From Fragilaria radians (taxonomy: Eukaryota > Bacillariophyta > Fragilariophyceae > Fragilariales > Fragilariaceae), in contig CAAAJI010001061.1 in NCBI GenBank assembly GCA_900642245.1, positions 1 through 14,574 of the forward strand: DNA of 14,574 bases. Direction: 5' to 3'. Shown here piece after piece: positions 6,340 through 13,821 of this stretch. Under the pieces are notes generated by a model that did no database searches, was not told where the DNA came from, and saw only the letters and a list, made by a program, of their open reading frames with translations. The translations under genes were made by a program, and so were the position numbers. Position 1 is the stretch's first letter, and the number at the start of each line of letters is the position of its first letter.

Positions 6340-7809
6340 ATGACGCTCGTTCCAACCCCGTTCCCGCTCGACCACCTGACTCGACGAGGCGAGCCGGTCG
6401 CCCGAGCGCTGATCGCCGATGGCCGGACGCTGGATTATGCGGCGTTGGAAGACGAAGTCGCAGGGGCTGCGGCCATGTTGCTGTCGTCCGGGCTTGTTCC
6501 CGGCGACCGGGTGGCGAGCTGGATGGGGAAGACCGCGATCGCGTGCATCCTGCCGCTTGCCGCCGCTCGTGCAGGCTTGGTGCATGTGCCGATCAATCCG
6601 ATGCTTCGCCGGGCCCAGGCCGAGCATATCCTGGCCGACAGCGGCGCAAGCCTGCTGATCGCCAACCGCGCGCGGCTGGAGACGATCGAGACGGGTGCGA
6701 GGACAACTGCGCTGGAGGACTGGGAGCTGGGCAGCGACCGCCTTGGTCCGTCCAGCCGGGATCCGCAGGAGCTCGCAGCCTTGCTCTATACGTCCGGCTC
6801 GACCGGCCGGCCCAAGGGCGTGATGCTGAGCCACGCCAACCTGTGGCTTGGGGCGATCAGCGTTGCACATTTCCTCAAACTCGGGCCGACCGACCGAACC
6901 TTGTGCCTCCTCCCGCTGGCGTTCGATTATGGCCAGAACCAGCTGCTCGCCGCCTGGGCCGCCGGTTCTTGCGCGATCGCGTTCGACTACCTGCTGCCGC
7001 GCGATGTAGTGCGCGCGGTGGGACGTCATGACGTCACGGTGCTCGCCGGGGTTCCGCCGCTTTGGCACCAGCTCGCCGACCAGAACTGGAGCGAGGAGGG
7101 CGCGAGCCTTCGATCGCTGACCAACAGCGGTGGCCATCTGCCCGAGCCGCTTGTCCGCCGTCTGCGCACCCTGTTTCCGGCGGCAAACCTTCATTTGATG
7201 TACGGGCTGACCGAGGCTTTTCGTTCGGCCAGTCTGGATCCGGCCTTTGTCGACGAGCATCCGGACAGCGTCGGCACCGCGATCCCGTTCGCGAACCTGC
7301 GTATCGTGCGCGCCGACGGCTCCACCGCTGACCCGGGGGAGGAGGGCGAACTGGTCCATTCCGGTCCACTCGTCGCGCGGGGCTATTGGAACGACCCCGA
7401 GCGCACCGCGGCGCGCTTTCGGGATGGTGAAGTCTGGTCGGGCGATACGATGGTGATCGGCACCGACGGCCTGCTGCGCTTTCGGGGGCGGGACGATGCG
7501 ATGATCAAGACCAGCGGCAACCGCGTCAGCCCGACCGAGATCGAGGAAGCTGCGCTCGCCTCGGGCGCGATGGTGGAAGCCGTGGCCTTCGGCTTTCCGG
7601 ACGACCGGCTGGGTGAGTCGATCGTGCTGGCCGGGGTGCCGAGCGGCGGGGAAGCCGAGGAGCGGCTCCGGGCGCATTTCGCTGCCCAGCTGCCTGCCTT
7701 CATGCGCCCGGCCCGGATTGTCCTGATCGACCGAATGCCGCTAGGACCGAATGGCAAGCTCGATCGCGCCGCGTTGCGCGCTGATCTGGGAGAAGGGGAC
7801 CCGCGATGA
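6340..7809 (+). CDS. AMP-forming acyl-CoA ligase, exosortase-A-associated type
   Basis: 489-residue ANL-superfamily adenylating enzyme, predicted to activate a carboxylic acid as acyl-AMP and pass it to CoA or to an ACP. ATG 6340 is chosen because GGGGAGGAG lies immediately upstream; the frame is open earlier (to 6247) but without a ribosome site. The P-loop-like core YTSGSTGRPKGVMLSH starts at about residue 149; MYGLTEAF follows as the A5 motif; SGDTMVIGTDGLLRFRGRDD contains the A7/A8 aspartates; and the catalytic lysine is K473 in GPNGKLDR. All core motifs are present. It overlaps the decarboxylase by ATGA and is divergent from the ACP. The trio resembles the ligase (TIGR03098-type) and decarboxylase (TIGR03099-type) found near exosortase A loci. 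The acid activated cannot be read from sequence. Confidence 0.9.
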   Translation: MTLVPTPFPLDHLTRRGEPVARALIADGRTLDYAALEDEVAGAAAMLLSSGLVPGDRVASWMGKTAIACILPLAAARAGLVHVPINPMLRRAQAEHILADSGASLLIANRARLETIETGARTTALEDWELGSDRLGPSSRDPQELAALLYTSGSTGRPKGVMLSHANLWLGAISVAHFLKLGPTDRTLCLLPLAFDYGQNQLLAAWAAGSCAIAFDYLLPRDVVRAVGRHDVTVLAGVPPLWHQLADQNWSEEGASLRSLTNSGGHLPEPLVRRLRTLFPAANLHLMYGLTEAFRSASLDPAFVDEHPDSVGTAIPFANLRIVRADGSTADPGEEGELVHSGPLVARGYWNDPERTAARFRDGEVWSGDTMVIGTDGLLRFRGRDDAMIKTSGNRVSPTEIEEAALASGAMVEAVAFGFPDDRLGESIVLAGVPSGGEAEERLRAHFAAQLPAFMRPARIVLIDRMPLGPNGKLDRAALRADLGEGDPR

Positions 7810-9035
7810 AGGCGATGGGCGCAGTTCCGAACGGATTTGAAGCCAGCGACGATCAGCTGCTGATGATCGGCGGCCATGACGCGCAATGGCTCGTCGACAA
7901 GGCCAGGGGCACGCCCTTGTTCGTTTACGATAACAATCTGATCGGCGCGAAGATCGCTTTGTTTCGAGCCGCGCTCCCTGATGGGATTGGCTTGCATTAT
8001 GCAGTCAAGGCAAATCCTTACCCGCCATTGCTGAAATGGATTTGCAAGTTCGTCGACGGGTTCGACATAGCCTCGGAGGGCGAATTGGCTGCGCTCGAAA
8101 AGGTCGGTGCGGCGGTTATTCCGTTGAGCTTTGCCGGCCCCGCCAAGACCGATCGGGAGCTGGAACGCGCGGTCAAGGCGAAGGCGACAGTCAGCCTCGA
8201 GAGCGAAGGGGAGGCGGCTCGTCTGCTTGAGACCGCGGGACGGCTCGGCGTTCGGCCGCGGGTGATGGTCAGGGTCAACCCGCCATTCCAGCTGAAGGGC
8301 GCGGGAATGAAGATGGGGGGCGCCGCCTCGCCGTTCGGGATCGACCATGACCGGGCCGCCAACGTGGTGCGCGGTCTGATCGAGGCGGGCGCCGACTGGC
8401 GGGGACTGCATATCTATCCCGGCTCGCAATGTCTCGACTGGGCGGCGATCGTCGAGGCGCAGGGGGCGAGCGTGGCGCTGGCCGCGCAGATTGCGGATGA
8501 GGCGGGAGCCGAGCCGATCGAAGTCAATCTCGGCGGCGGCTTTGGAATCCCTTATTTCGCGGGCGAAGCGCCGCTCGATATCTATTCGCTCGGACGCGCG
8601 ATGGGCGACATGCTCGCTGAATGCCCGGCATCCCTGGGTGCTAGCCGGTTCACGTTGGAACTTGGCCGCTGGTTGGTCGGTGACGCTGGCGTCTATCTGA
8701 CCCGCGTGATCGACCGCAAGGAAAGCCGCGGCGAGACCTTTTTGGTGACCGATGGCGGGCTCCACCACATGCTCGCTGCATCGGGCAACTTCGGCCAATT
8801 GCTGCGCCGCAATTACCCGATTGCGGTTGCGACACGCTTCGGCGCACCGACCGAGGAGGCCGCGACGGTCGTGGGCAATCTTTGCACCCCGCTCGACGTG
8901 CTTGGACACCAGGTCGCATTGCCCCGAGCCGAGCATGGCGACCTGATCGCCATCTTCTGTGCCGGTGCCTACGGCCTCAGCGCCAGTCCCCAAGCCTTCC
9001 TCAGCCAGACCCGCGCCCACGAGGTCATGGTCTAG
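7806..9035 (+). CDS. PLP-dependent decarboxylase (ornithine/diaminopimelate fold III), exosortase-A-associated type
   Basis: 409-residue fold-III pyridoxal-phosphate decarboxylase related to diaminopimelate/ornithine decarboxylases (LysA/SpeC-type alanine-racemase fold). The PLP lysine is K68 in HYAVKANPYPPLL; FDIASEGEL follows as in the family; the glycine-rich phosphate loop is in NLGGGFGIPYF; ELGRWLVGDAGVYLTRV carries the family's Glu-x-Gly-Arg; and the active-site cysteine is C360 in GNLCTPLDVLG. AGAYG near the end completes the set. Start ATG 7806 overlaps the ligase stop (ATGA), so the two are translationally coupled. In exosortase A loci such an enzyme is paired with the ligase; its amino-acid substrate is unknown, and it could act on a free or ACP-bound amino acid. 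The stop shares a CTAG with the convergent truA. Confidence 0.92.
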   Translation: MKAMGAVPNGFEASDDQLLMIGGHDAQWLVDKARGTPLFVYDNNLIGAKIALFRAALPDGIGLHYAVKANPYPPLLKWICKFVDGFDIASEGELAALEKVGAAVIPLSFAGPAKTDRELERAVKAKATVSLESEGEAARLLETAGRLGVRPRVMVRVNPPFQLKGAGMKMGGAASPFGIDHDRAANVVRGLIEAGADWRGLHIYPGSQCLDWAAIVEAQGASVALAAQIADEAGAEPIEVNLGGGFGIPYFAGEAPLDIYSLGRAMGDMLAECPASLGASRFTLELGRWLVGDAGVYLTRVIDRKESRGETFLVTDGGLHHMLAASGNFGQLLRRNYPIAVATRFGAPTEEAATVVGNLCTPLDVLGHQVALPRAEHGDLIAIFCAGAYGLSASPQAFLSQTRAHEVMV

Positions 9036-9775
9036 CCCGGATAGGTGGCTTCGACGAAATAAAGCCCCTCGGGCGGAGCGTTGAGCCCGAGCGTCGCGCG
9101 ATCCCTGGCCTCAAGCGCGGCCTTCATGTCCGCCGGGGACCATTTGCCGATCCCGACCAGCCCTAGACAGCCCGAAATCGAGCGGACCTGGTGATGCAGG
9201 AAGCTTCGGGCTGCGGCGTGAACATGGATCTCGTCGCCGATGCGCTCGACCCGCAGCTCGTCCAGCGCCTTGACCGGGCTGGCGGACTGGCAATGCGCCG
9301 AGCGGAAGGTGGTGAAATCATGCGTCCCGACGAGGTGAGCCGCGGCCTCGGCCATTGCATCAACGTCCAGTTCCTTGCCGATATGCCAGACCCGCCCCCG
9401 ATCAAGCGCCGGCGGCGGGCGGCGGGTGAGGATCCGGTAGAGGTAGCGCCGGCCGATGCAGGAGAATCGTGCGTGCCAGTCGTCAGGGACCGCCTCGACC
9501 GCAAGGATCGACACCGGGTCTGGCCGGACAAGCGCATTGATCCCCTCGCGCAGCCGGAACGGGGTGATGTTGCGCTCGATATCGACATGGGCCGCCATCG
9601 CCAGCGCGTGGACGCCGGCGTCGGTGCGCCCGGCACCGTGCACCGTCACTTGCGTACTGGTGATCGCGCCGATCGCGCGTTCGATTGTCGCTTGCACGCT
9701 CGGGTCGTCGGTCTGACGCTGCCAGCCGAAGAAGGGCCCACCATCATATTCGACCGTCAGCTTCCATCTGATCAT
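9032..9775 (-). CDS. truA: tRNA pseudouridine(38-40) synthase
   Basis: TruA isomerises uridines 38-40 in the anticodon stem-loop of many tRNAs. 247 residues from ATG 9775, the usual length. The family start IRWKLTVEYDGGPFFGWQRQ is present, and the catalytic aspartate is D52 in GAGRTDAGVHA. Later conserved pieces are FSCIGRRYLYRI, HDFTTFRS and FLHHQVRSISG. The frame is open further upstream into fmt, but those residues are not conserved and the ATG at 9775 matches the family. It overlaps the fmt stop as ATGA, so fmt-truA are a coupled leftward pair. The stop overlaps the decarboxylase stop on a CTAG. Confidence 0.97.
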   Translation of the reverse strand: MIRWKLTVEYDGGPFFGWQRQTDDPSVQATIERAIGAITSTQVTVHGAGRTDAGVHALAMAAHVDIERNITPFRLREGINALVRPDPVSILAVEAVPDDWHARFSCIGRRYLYRILTRRPPPALDRGRVWHIGKELDVDAMAEAAAHLVGTHDFTTFRSAHCQSASPVKALDELRVERIGDEIHVHAAARSFLHHQVRSISGCLGLVGIGKWSPADMKAALEARDRATLGLNAPPEGLYFVEATYPG

Positions 9776-10686
9776 GCAAGCAAAGTGCCGCGAGCGATTG
9801 GAAAGCCACGCAAAAATTCGTCCGCTGTCATCGGTGAGCGACCCGCGCGCTGGAGCAGGCGCGGTGCCAGGGCGCCGTCGCCGCAAGCGATGGTCATCCG
9901 TTCGTCCATGACCGACCCCGGTACCCCCGCACCCCCCGCACCTTCGACCGCGTCCGCCGCAAGCAGCTTGACTCGCTCGCCCGCGACTTCGAACCAGGCG
10001 CCGGGGAAGGGGGCAAGCCCCTGCACCAGCCGCTCGAGCCTGGTTGCCGGCTGCGCCCAGTCGATCCGCGCTTCGTCCTTACTGATCTTGGCCGCGTAGG
10101 TGACGCCTTCCTCGGGCTGCGCAACGAGCGGCAGGGCATCCAGCTTCGCCAGCACTTCGATCATCGCCTCCGCTCCGATTTTTGCAATCTCGTCCGTTAC
10201 TTGCCCGGCATTCTTGCCGTCGATCCTGACTTCGCGCTTGAGCAGCATGGGTCCGGTATCGAGCCCAACCTCCATCCGCATGATGGTCACGCCGGTAACC
10301 TCATCACCCGCCATGATCGCGCGTTGGACCGGCGCCGCGCCCCGCCATCGCGGCAGCAGCGATCCGTGGACATTGAGGCACCCGAACCGCGGGGCGTCGA
10401 GCACGGGCTGCGGCAGGATCAGTCCGTAGGCTGCAACCACTGCAACGTCGGCTTCGAACGCGGCAAACTCCGCCTGCGCTTCCGCATTTCGCAGGCTGAC
10501 GGGCGATCGCACGGCAATCCCCAGCGCCTCGGCGCGCAGCTGCACAGCGGTGGGACGAAGCGCCTTGCCGCGCCCCGCGCTTCGCGGCGGCTGGCAATAG
10601 GCGGCGACGACGTCATGCCCAGCGGCCACCAGCGCATCGAGCGTCGGCACCGCGAAGTCCGGGCTTCCCATGAATATGATCCGCAT
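9772..10686 (-). CDS. fmt: Methionyl-tRNA formyltransferase
   Basis: Fmt formylates initiator Met-tRNA with 10-formyl-tetrahydrofolate. 304 residues from ATG 10686, starting MRIIFMGSPDF, the family's usual N terminus; the frame extends to 10827 but without conserved sequence. Catalytic residues are N105, H107 and D143, with SLLPRWRGAAP (109-119) forming the folate/formyl loop and GLDTGPM around D143. The C-terminal domain is present but short. It overlaps truA at its end (ATGA) and is divergent from recR with a 77-bp gap; def, which removes the formyl group after translation, lies just beyond recR. No Shine-Dalgarno is seen, and the predicted promoter would give a leaderless message. Confidence 0.97.
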   Translation of the reverse strand: MRIIFMGSPDFAVPTLDALVAAGHDVVAAYCQPPRSAGRGKALRPTAVQLRAEALGIAVRSPVSLRNAEAQAEFAAFEADVAVVAAYGLILPQPVLDAPRFGCLNVHGSLLPRWRGAAPVQRAIMAGDEVTGVTIMRMEVGLDTGPMLLKREVRIDGKNAGQVTDEIAKIGAEAMIEVLAKLDALPLVAQPEEGVTYAAKISKDEARIDWAQPATRLERLVQGLAPFPGAWFEVAGERVKLLAADAVEGAGGAGVPGSVMDERMTIACGDGALAPRLLQRAGRSPMTADEFLRGFPIARGTLLA

Positions 10687-10693
10687 CGAGCGG

Positions 10694-10722
10694 GCTATGG
10701 CCTGTCTTATGCGTCCCGCCAA
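10694..10722 (-). promoter_or_regulatory. Candidate fmt-truA promoter
   Basis: On the minus strand -35 TTGGCG (10722-10717), 17 bp, -10 CATAGC (10699-10694). Seven bases then separate the -10 from the fmt ATG, so the start point would fall at or next to the first codon. Confidence 0.35.
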
Positions 10723-10727
10723 CTGCC

Positions 10728-10755
10728 TTGCACGCTCCGTCAATCCACCTATGTC
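10728..10755 (+). promoter_or_regulatory. Candidate recR promoter
   Basis: -35 TTGCAC (10728-10733), 16 bp, -10 TATGTC (10750-10755). ATG 10764 begins eight bases after the -10 and has no Shine-Dalgarno, so the message may be leaderless. Confidence 0.4.
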
Positions 10756-10763
10756 TGGCGCAC

Positions 10764-11360
10764 ATGGCGAGCCGCGAAATCGAGGGACTGACCCAGGCGT
10801 TGGCGCGGCTCCCCGGACTTGGGCCACGATCGGCGCGGCGAGCTGTCCTGTACCTGATGAAGAAGCGCGAGGGCGCCCTCGAGCCTTTGCTTGCGGCGCT
10901 GCAATCGGTTGCGGCCAATCTTTCGAGCTGCTCGATCTGCGGCAACCTCGATACGCGCGACCCGTGCGTCATTTGTGCCGACCCGCGCCGCGACGAGAAA
11001 AGCCTGTGCGTGGTCGAGGAGGTCGCCGATCTGTGGGCGCTCGATCGCTCGCGGCTATTCTCGGGCCGCTATCATGTGCTCGGCGGGCGATTGTCGGCAC
11101 TGGAAGGAATCCGCCCCGAGGATCTTGGAATCGACCGGCTGATCGCCCGTGTCGGGGCGGGCGGGATCGACGAGGTCGTGCTTGCGATGAACGCGACGCT
11201 GGAAGGCCAGACGACCGCCCATTACCTCGCCGAGCGGCTCGAGAAATTCCCGATCCGGCTGACCCAGCTGGCCCATGGACTGCCGGTCGGCGGCGAGCTC
11301 GACTATCTGGACGAGGGCACGCTGGCCCAGGCTTTGCGGGCAAGGCGTCCGGTCGCTTGA
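10764..11360 (+). CDS. recR: Recombination mediator protein RecR
   Basis: RecR works with RecO (and RecF) to load RecA on gapped DNA. 198 residues from ATG 10764, starting MASREIEGLTQAL; the upstream in-frame TTG (10728) lies in the promoter and is not used. A helix-hairpin-helix LPGLGPRSARR is at 16-26. The zinc finger cysteines are 56, 59, 68 and 71 (SCSICG, PCVICAD). A Toprim domain follows from about 79 with LCVVEEVADLWAL and GRYHVLGGRLSALEG. The C terminus has RLAHGLPVGGELDYLDEGTL-like sequence (here LTQLAHGLPVGGELDYLD). All are intact. It is divergent from fmt and upstream of def; the predicted def promoter overlaps its stop codon. Confidence 0.97.
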   Translation: MASREIEGLTQALARLPGLGPRSARRAVLYLMKKREGALEPLLAALQSVAANLSSCSICGNLDTRDPCVICADPRRDEKSLCVVEEVADLWALDRSRLFSGRYHVLGGRLSALEGIRPEDLGIDRLIARVGAGGIDEVVLAMNATLEGQTTAHYLAERLEKFPIRLTQLAHGLPVGGELDYLDEGTLAQALRARRPVA

Positions 11361-11385
11361 ACCTGTTGCCATGAAAGCCTAAATT
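11357..11385 (+). promoter_or_regulatory. Candidate def promoter overlapping the recR stop
   Basis: -35 TTGAAC (11357-11362) includes the recR stop TGA, then 17 bp, then -10 TAAATT (11380-11385). ATG 11392 starts six bases after the -10 and there is no Shine-Dalgarno, so def mRNA is predicted to be leaderless. Confidence 0.5.
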
Positions 11386-11391
11386 ACGCGC

Positions 11392-11940
11392 ATGGCCTTG
11401 CTTCCGATCTACGAAACACCCGATCCCATTCTCCGCCAGATCTCGACCCCGGTCGAGGCAGTGGACGACGAACTGCGCCTGCTGATCAGGGACATGTTCG
11501 AGACGATGTACGACGCGCCGGGCATTGGCCTCGCCGCAGTGCAGGTCGGCGTGCCCAAGCGGCTGCTGGTGATGGACCTGCAGGAGCCGGCCGACCCGGA
11601 CGACGAGACCAGCCCGCCGGTCAAGCAGCCGCGCGTGTTCATCAACCCCGAGATCATCGCCCATTCGGACAGCGAAGTGCCGTATACCGAGGGCTGCCTA
11701 TCGGTGCCGGACCAATATGCCGAGGTGCTTCGCCCCGACCATATTCGCGCCCGCTGGCTCGACGAGGATGGCACCAGCCACGAGGAAGATCTCGACGGAC
11801 TGCTCGCGATTTGCCTGCAGCACGAGATGGACCATCTCGAGGGTGTCTTGTTCATCGACCATCTGTCGAAGCTGAAACGCGACATGGTGCTGAAGAAGCT
11901 CGCCAAGGCGCGCAGGGAACGCGGGCTAAAGGCGGCCTAG
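11392..11940 (+). CDS. def: Peptide deformylase
   Basis: A metal-dependent deformylase that removes the N-formyl group from new proteins in the cytosol. 182 residues. Motif 1 GIGLAAVQ is at 44-51; motif 2 EGCLSVP contains the metal-binding C102; and motif 3 QHEMDHLEG gives H144, E145 and H148. This is the type 1B pattern with a moderate insertion rich in Asp and Pro (about 64-80). The start MALLPIYETPDPILR is the usual family N terminus. It is the only deformylase gene in the window and, with fmt, completes the formylation cycle nearby. Its stop shares CTAG with the stop of the convergent copper-storage gene. Confidence 0.97.
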   Translation: MALLPIYETPDPILRQISTPVEAVDDELRLLIRDMFETMYDAPGIGLAAVQVGVPKRLLVMDLQEPADPDDETSPPVKQPRVFINPEIIAHSDSEVPYTEGCLSVPDQYAEVLRPDHIRARWLDEDGTSHEEDLDGLLAICLQHEMDHLEGVLFIDHLSKLKRDMVLKKLAKARRERGLKAA

Positions 11941-12320
11941 ACCAGGCTCAGCGCGGCCTTGCGGCAATCTTCGGCGCATTCGCGGCAGATTTGCGCGCAC
12001 AATTTGCAATGCTCGTGATCGTGCTTTTCGCATTCCGCGGCACATTGCTCACACATCCGCGCGCATAGCTCGAGCAATTCGCGGAGCATTGGCTGGTCGT
12101 CGCCGGTACGCCGCGCGCCCAACCGCGCGGTAGCCTCGCAGATGTCGGAGCAGTCGAGGCACAGGCGGATACACTGGGTCATATCCATTTGCTCGGCCAT
12201 GCAGGCGTCGGCGCACGACTGGGACATCTTCGAGCAATGCATAAGGTGATGCACGGCATCGCCCAGCGCCAGATTGTTATCGGCCCGGGGGTGAAGCGAA
12301 ATCATCTTGCGGATGGACAT
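11937..12320 (-). CDS. Four-helix-bundle copper-storage-type protein (Csp / DUF326)
   Basis: 127 residues from ATG 12320, which has AGGAGA a few bases upstream; the frame is open to 12503 but those bases belong to the rmuC region. It carries 16 cysteines, mostly in CxxxC and CxxC steps along helices (for example HCSKMSQSCADAC, CIRLCLDCSDIC, CARMCEQCAAEC, CKLCAQICRECAEDC), with His and Met residues between. This is the layout of copper storage proteins that hold many Cu(I) ions inside a four-helix bundle. There is no signal peptide or Tat motif, so a cytosolic form (Csp3-like) is likelier than the exported Csp1. It lies between def and rmuC, transcribed opposite to both, and its promoter overlaps that of rmuC. 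Storage of Cu(I) is family knowledge; expression control by CsoR is not supported by a clear dyad. Confidence 0.9.
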   Translation of the reverse strand: MSIRKMISLHPRADNNLALGDAVHHLMHCSKMSQSCADACMAEQMDMTQCIRLCLDCSDICEATARLGARRTGDDQPMLRELLELCARMCEQCAAECEKHDHEHCKLCAQICRECAEDCRKAALSLV

Positions 12321-12347
12321 GAATTCTCCTGTTTTTTCCTGAACGGC

Positions 12348-12376
12348 AACATGCGGCGGATGTTCCGCTTGAGCAA
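12348..12376 (-). promoter_or_regulatory. Candidate csp promoter
   Basis: On the minus strand -35 TTGCTC (12376-12371), 17 bp, -10 CATGTT (12353-12348). It would give a leader of about 20 bases with AGGAGA before ATG 12320. An inverted repeat GCGGA-tgt-TCCGC (12356-12368) lies in the spacer and may bind a regulator. Confidence 0.45.
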
Positions 12377-12397
12377 GCGCCGGCGGGGGGCTAGGTT
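12369..12397 (+). promoter_or_regulatory. Candidate rmuC promoter, -35 overlapping that of csp
   Basis: -35 TTGAGC (12369-12374), 17 bp, -10 TAGGTT (12392-12397). The two divergent -35 hexamers share TTGAGCAA inside the dyad CGCTTG-AG-CAAGCG (12366-12379). rmuC has its own GGGGGA ahead of TTG 12427. Confidence 0.4.
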
Positions 12398-12426
12398 CGC
12401 ATTTCGTTCCGCTTGGGGGAAGTGCG

Positions 12427-13818
12427 TTGGACTCGACTGCTGCAATCATTTCCGTCGTCGCGCTGCTCCTTGGGCTGGGAGCCGGTTGGTTTCTTGGCAG
12501 CAAGGGTGCCGGACCGCTGCGAGACGAGCTGTCCGCGCTTCGCGAGCGGCTAGGTACCGCGGAACGAGAATTAGCTGCGGTGGGAGAGCGGGCCTCGCGC
12601 GCCGAACAGCTTCAGAAGTTGCTCGATGCGGTTACCGGCGAGCGAAACGGGGCCCAGCGCGCCCTGGCCGCATTGCAGGCGGATGCGCGCAATTTCGACG
12701 CGCGAATGAAGGATCTGACCGAGTCAAAGGACGCGCTCGTGGCGCAGTTCCGCATGGTCGGGGATCAATTGCTCGAAAAGGCCCAGAAGGATTTTCTCGA
12801 CAAGGCGGGCGAGCGGTTCACTGCGGCGGACAAGGCGTCCGAGACAAAGCTCAAGGAGTTGCTCGCACCGGTCGAGACCACGCTGAAGCGCTATGAAGAC
12901 GGTCTGGCCAAGGTCGAAAAGGAGCGCGTCGACGAATATGCCGGGCTTCGGGAAGCGGTCGAATTGGTTCGCACGGGGCAGGGGCAGGTGCGTGACGAAA
13001 CCCGCAATTTGGTCAATGCCTTGCGTTCTTCGCCCAAGGCGCGTGGCCGGTGGGGCGAGCAGAGCCTGAAGAACGTGCTCGAACAGGCCGGGCTGAGCCA
13101 ATATGCCGACTTCCGCACCGAGGTGTCGGTCGAGACCGACGATGGCCGGCTTCGGCCGGACGTCATCGTCCGGTTGCCCGGTGGCCGGCAATTGATCATC
13201 GATGCCAAATGTTCGCTGAATGCCTTCCTTGATGCTTGTGACGAGGTAGACGACGACAAGCGTGCGGCCTGCTTCCGGGCCCATGTGGCGTCGATCCGCA
13301 CCCATGCCCAGCAGCTCGGCTCAAAGGCCTATTGGTCGCAGTTCGACGATACGGCCGAATATGTCGTGATGTACGTCCCTGGCGAACACTTCCTCAACGC
13401 CGCGCTGGAGTTGGACCCCGGTCTTTGGGAGTGGGCGATGGACCGCAAGGTGCTCCTCGCAACCCCTACCAACCTGGTGGTGATTGCACGCACCGCGGCC
13501 CATTATTGGGAACAGCACGGGCGAAATGAAGCGGCCGAGGAAATTGCGCGGCTTGCCAAGGAGTTGCATTCGCGTCTTGCCACCATGGCCGAGCATATGT
13601 CGCGGGTCGGCAAGAACCTTTCCACCGCCAACGCCGCCTACAACCAGATGGTCGGAAGCTTCGAAAGCCAGGTGTTCACCCAGGCGCGCCGTTTCGAGGG
13701 ACTCGGCGCGGGGAGTGCGAAGGAATTACCGGCCCCGCCGGTGGTCGAGGCAAGCCTGCGCCCGATGACCAAGCTGCTGGCGCCCAAGTCCGCCAATGAG
13801 GATGATGCCGCGGCTTGA
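12427..13818 (+). CDS. rmuC: DNA recombination protein RmuC
   Basis: 463 residues. RmuC limits inversions at short repeats and has a nuclease-like fold; its exact reaction is not settled. The start is TTG 12427, supported by GGGGGA (12415-12420) at the right distance and by the immediate membrane helix (about residues 5-24, IISVVALLLGLGAGWFLG). A long Ala/Arg/Glu-rich coiled coil follows to about residue 190. The RmuC domain then shows ARGRWGEQSLKNVLEQAGL, PDVIVRLPGGRQLIIDAKCSLNAF (nuclease-like Asp and Lys), MYVPGE and LATPTNLVVIARTAAHYW. The tail is low complexity. The N-terminal anchor suggests it sits at the inner membrane. It is convergent with the META lipoprotein, three bases apart. 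Confidence 0.96.
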   Translation: MDSTAAIISVVALLLGLGAGWFLGSKGAGPLRDELSALRERLGTAERELAAVGERASRAEQLQKLLDAVTGERNGAQRALAALQADARNFDARMKDLTESKDALVAQFRMVGDQLLEKAQKDFLDKAGERFTAADKASETKLKELLAPVETTLKRYEDGLAKVEKERVDEYAGLREAVELVRTGQGQVRDETRNLVNALRSSPKARGRWGEQSLKNVLEQAGLSQYADFRTEVSVETDDGRLRPDVIVRLPGGRQLIIDAKCSLNAFLDACDEVDDDKRAACFRAHVASIRTHAQQLGSKAYWSQFDDTAEYVVMYVPGEHFLNAALELDPGLWEWAMDRKVLLATPTNLVVIARTAAHYWEQHGRNEAAEEIARLAKELHSRLATMAEHMSRVGKNLSTANAAYNQMVGSFESQVFTQARRFEGLGAGSAKELPAPPVVEASLRPMTKLLAPKSANEDDAAA

Positions 13819-13821
13819 AGC

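Noticed and set aside
6262..9020. Long minus-strand open frames opposite the ligase and decarboxylase (471 and 545 residues)
   Set aside because: No domain, signal or ribosome site; the plus-strand genes have full catalytic motifs.
9776..9886. Longer N terminus for truA
   Set aside because: Lies within fmt coding sequence, shows no conserved residues, and ATG 9775 fits the family and the ATGA overlap.
10687..10827. Longer N terminus for fmt
   Set aside because: MRIIFMGSPDF at 10686 is the family start; the extension crosses into the recR start region.
12381..12394. G-tract upstream of csp as a third CsoR operator
   Set aside because: It has a C-tract on one strand but no matching half on the other side, so the dyad is missing.
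12321..12503. 61-residue N-terminal extension of the copper-storage protein
   Set aside because: It lacks cysteines, is Pro-rich and overlaps the rmuC start, while AGGAGA supports ATG 12320.
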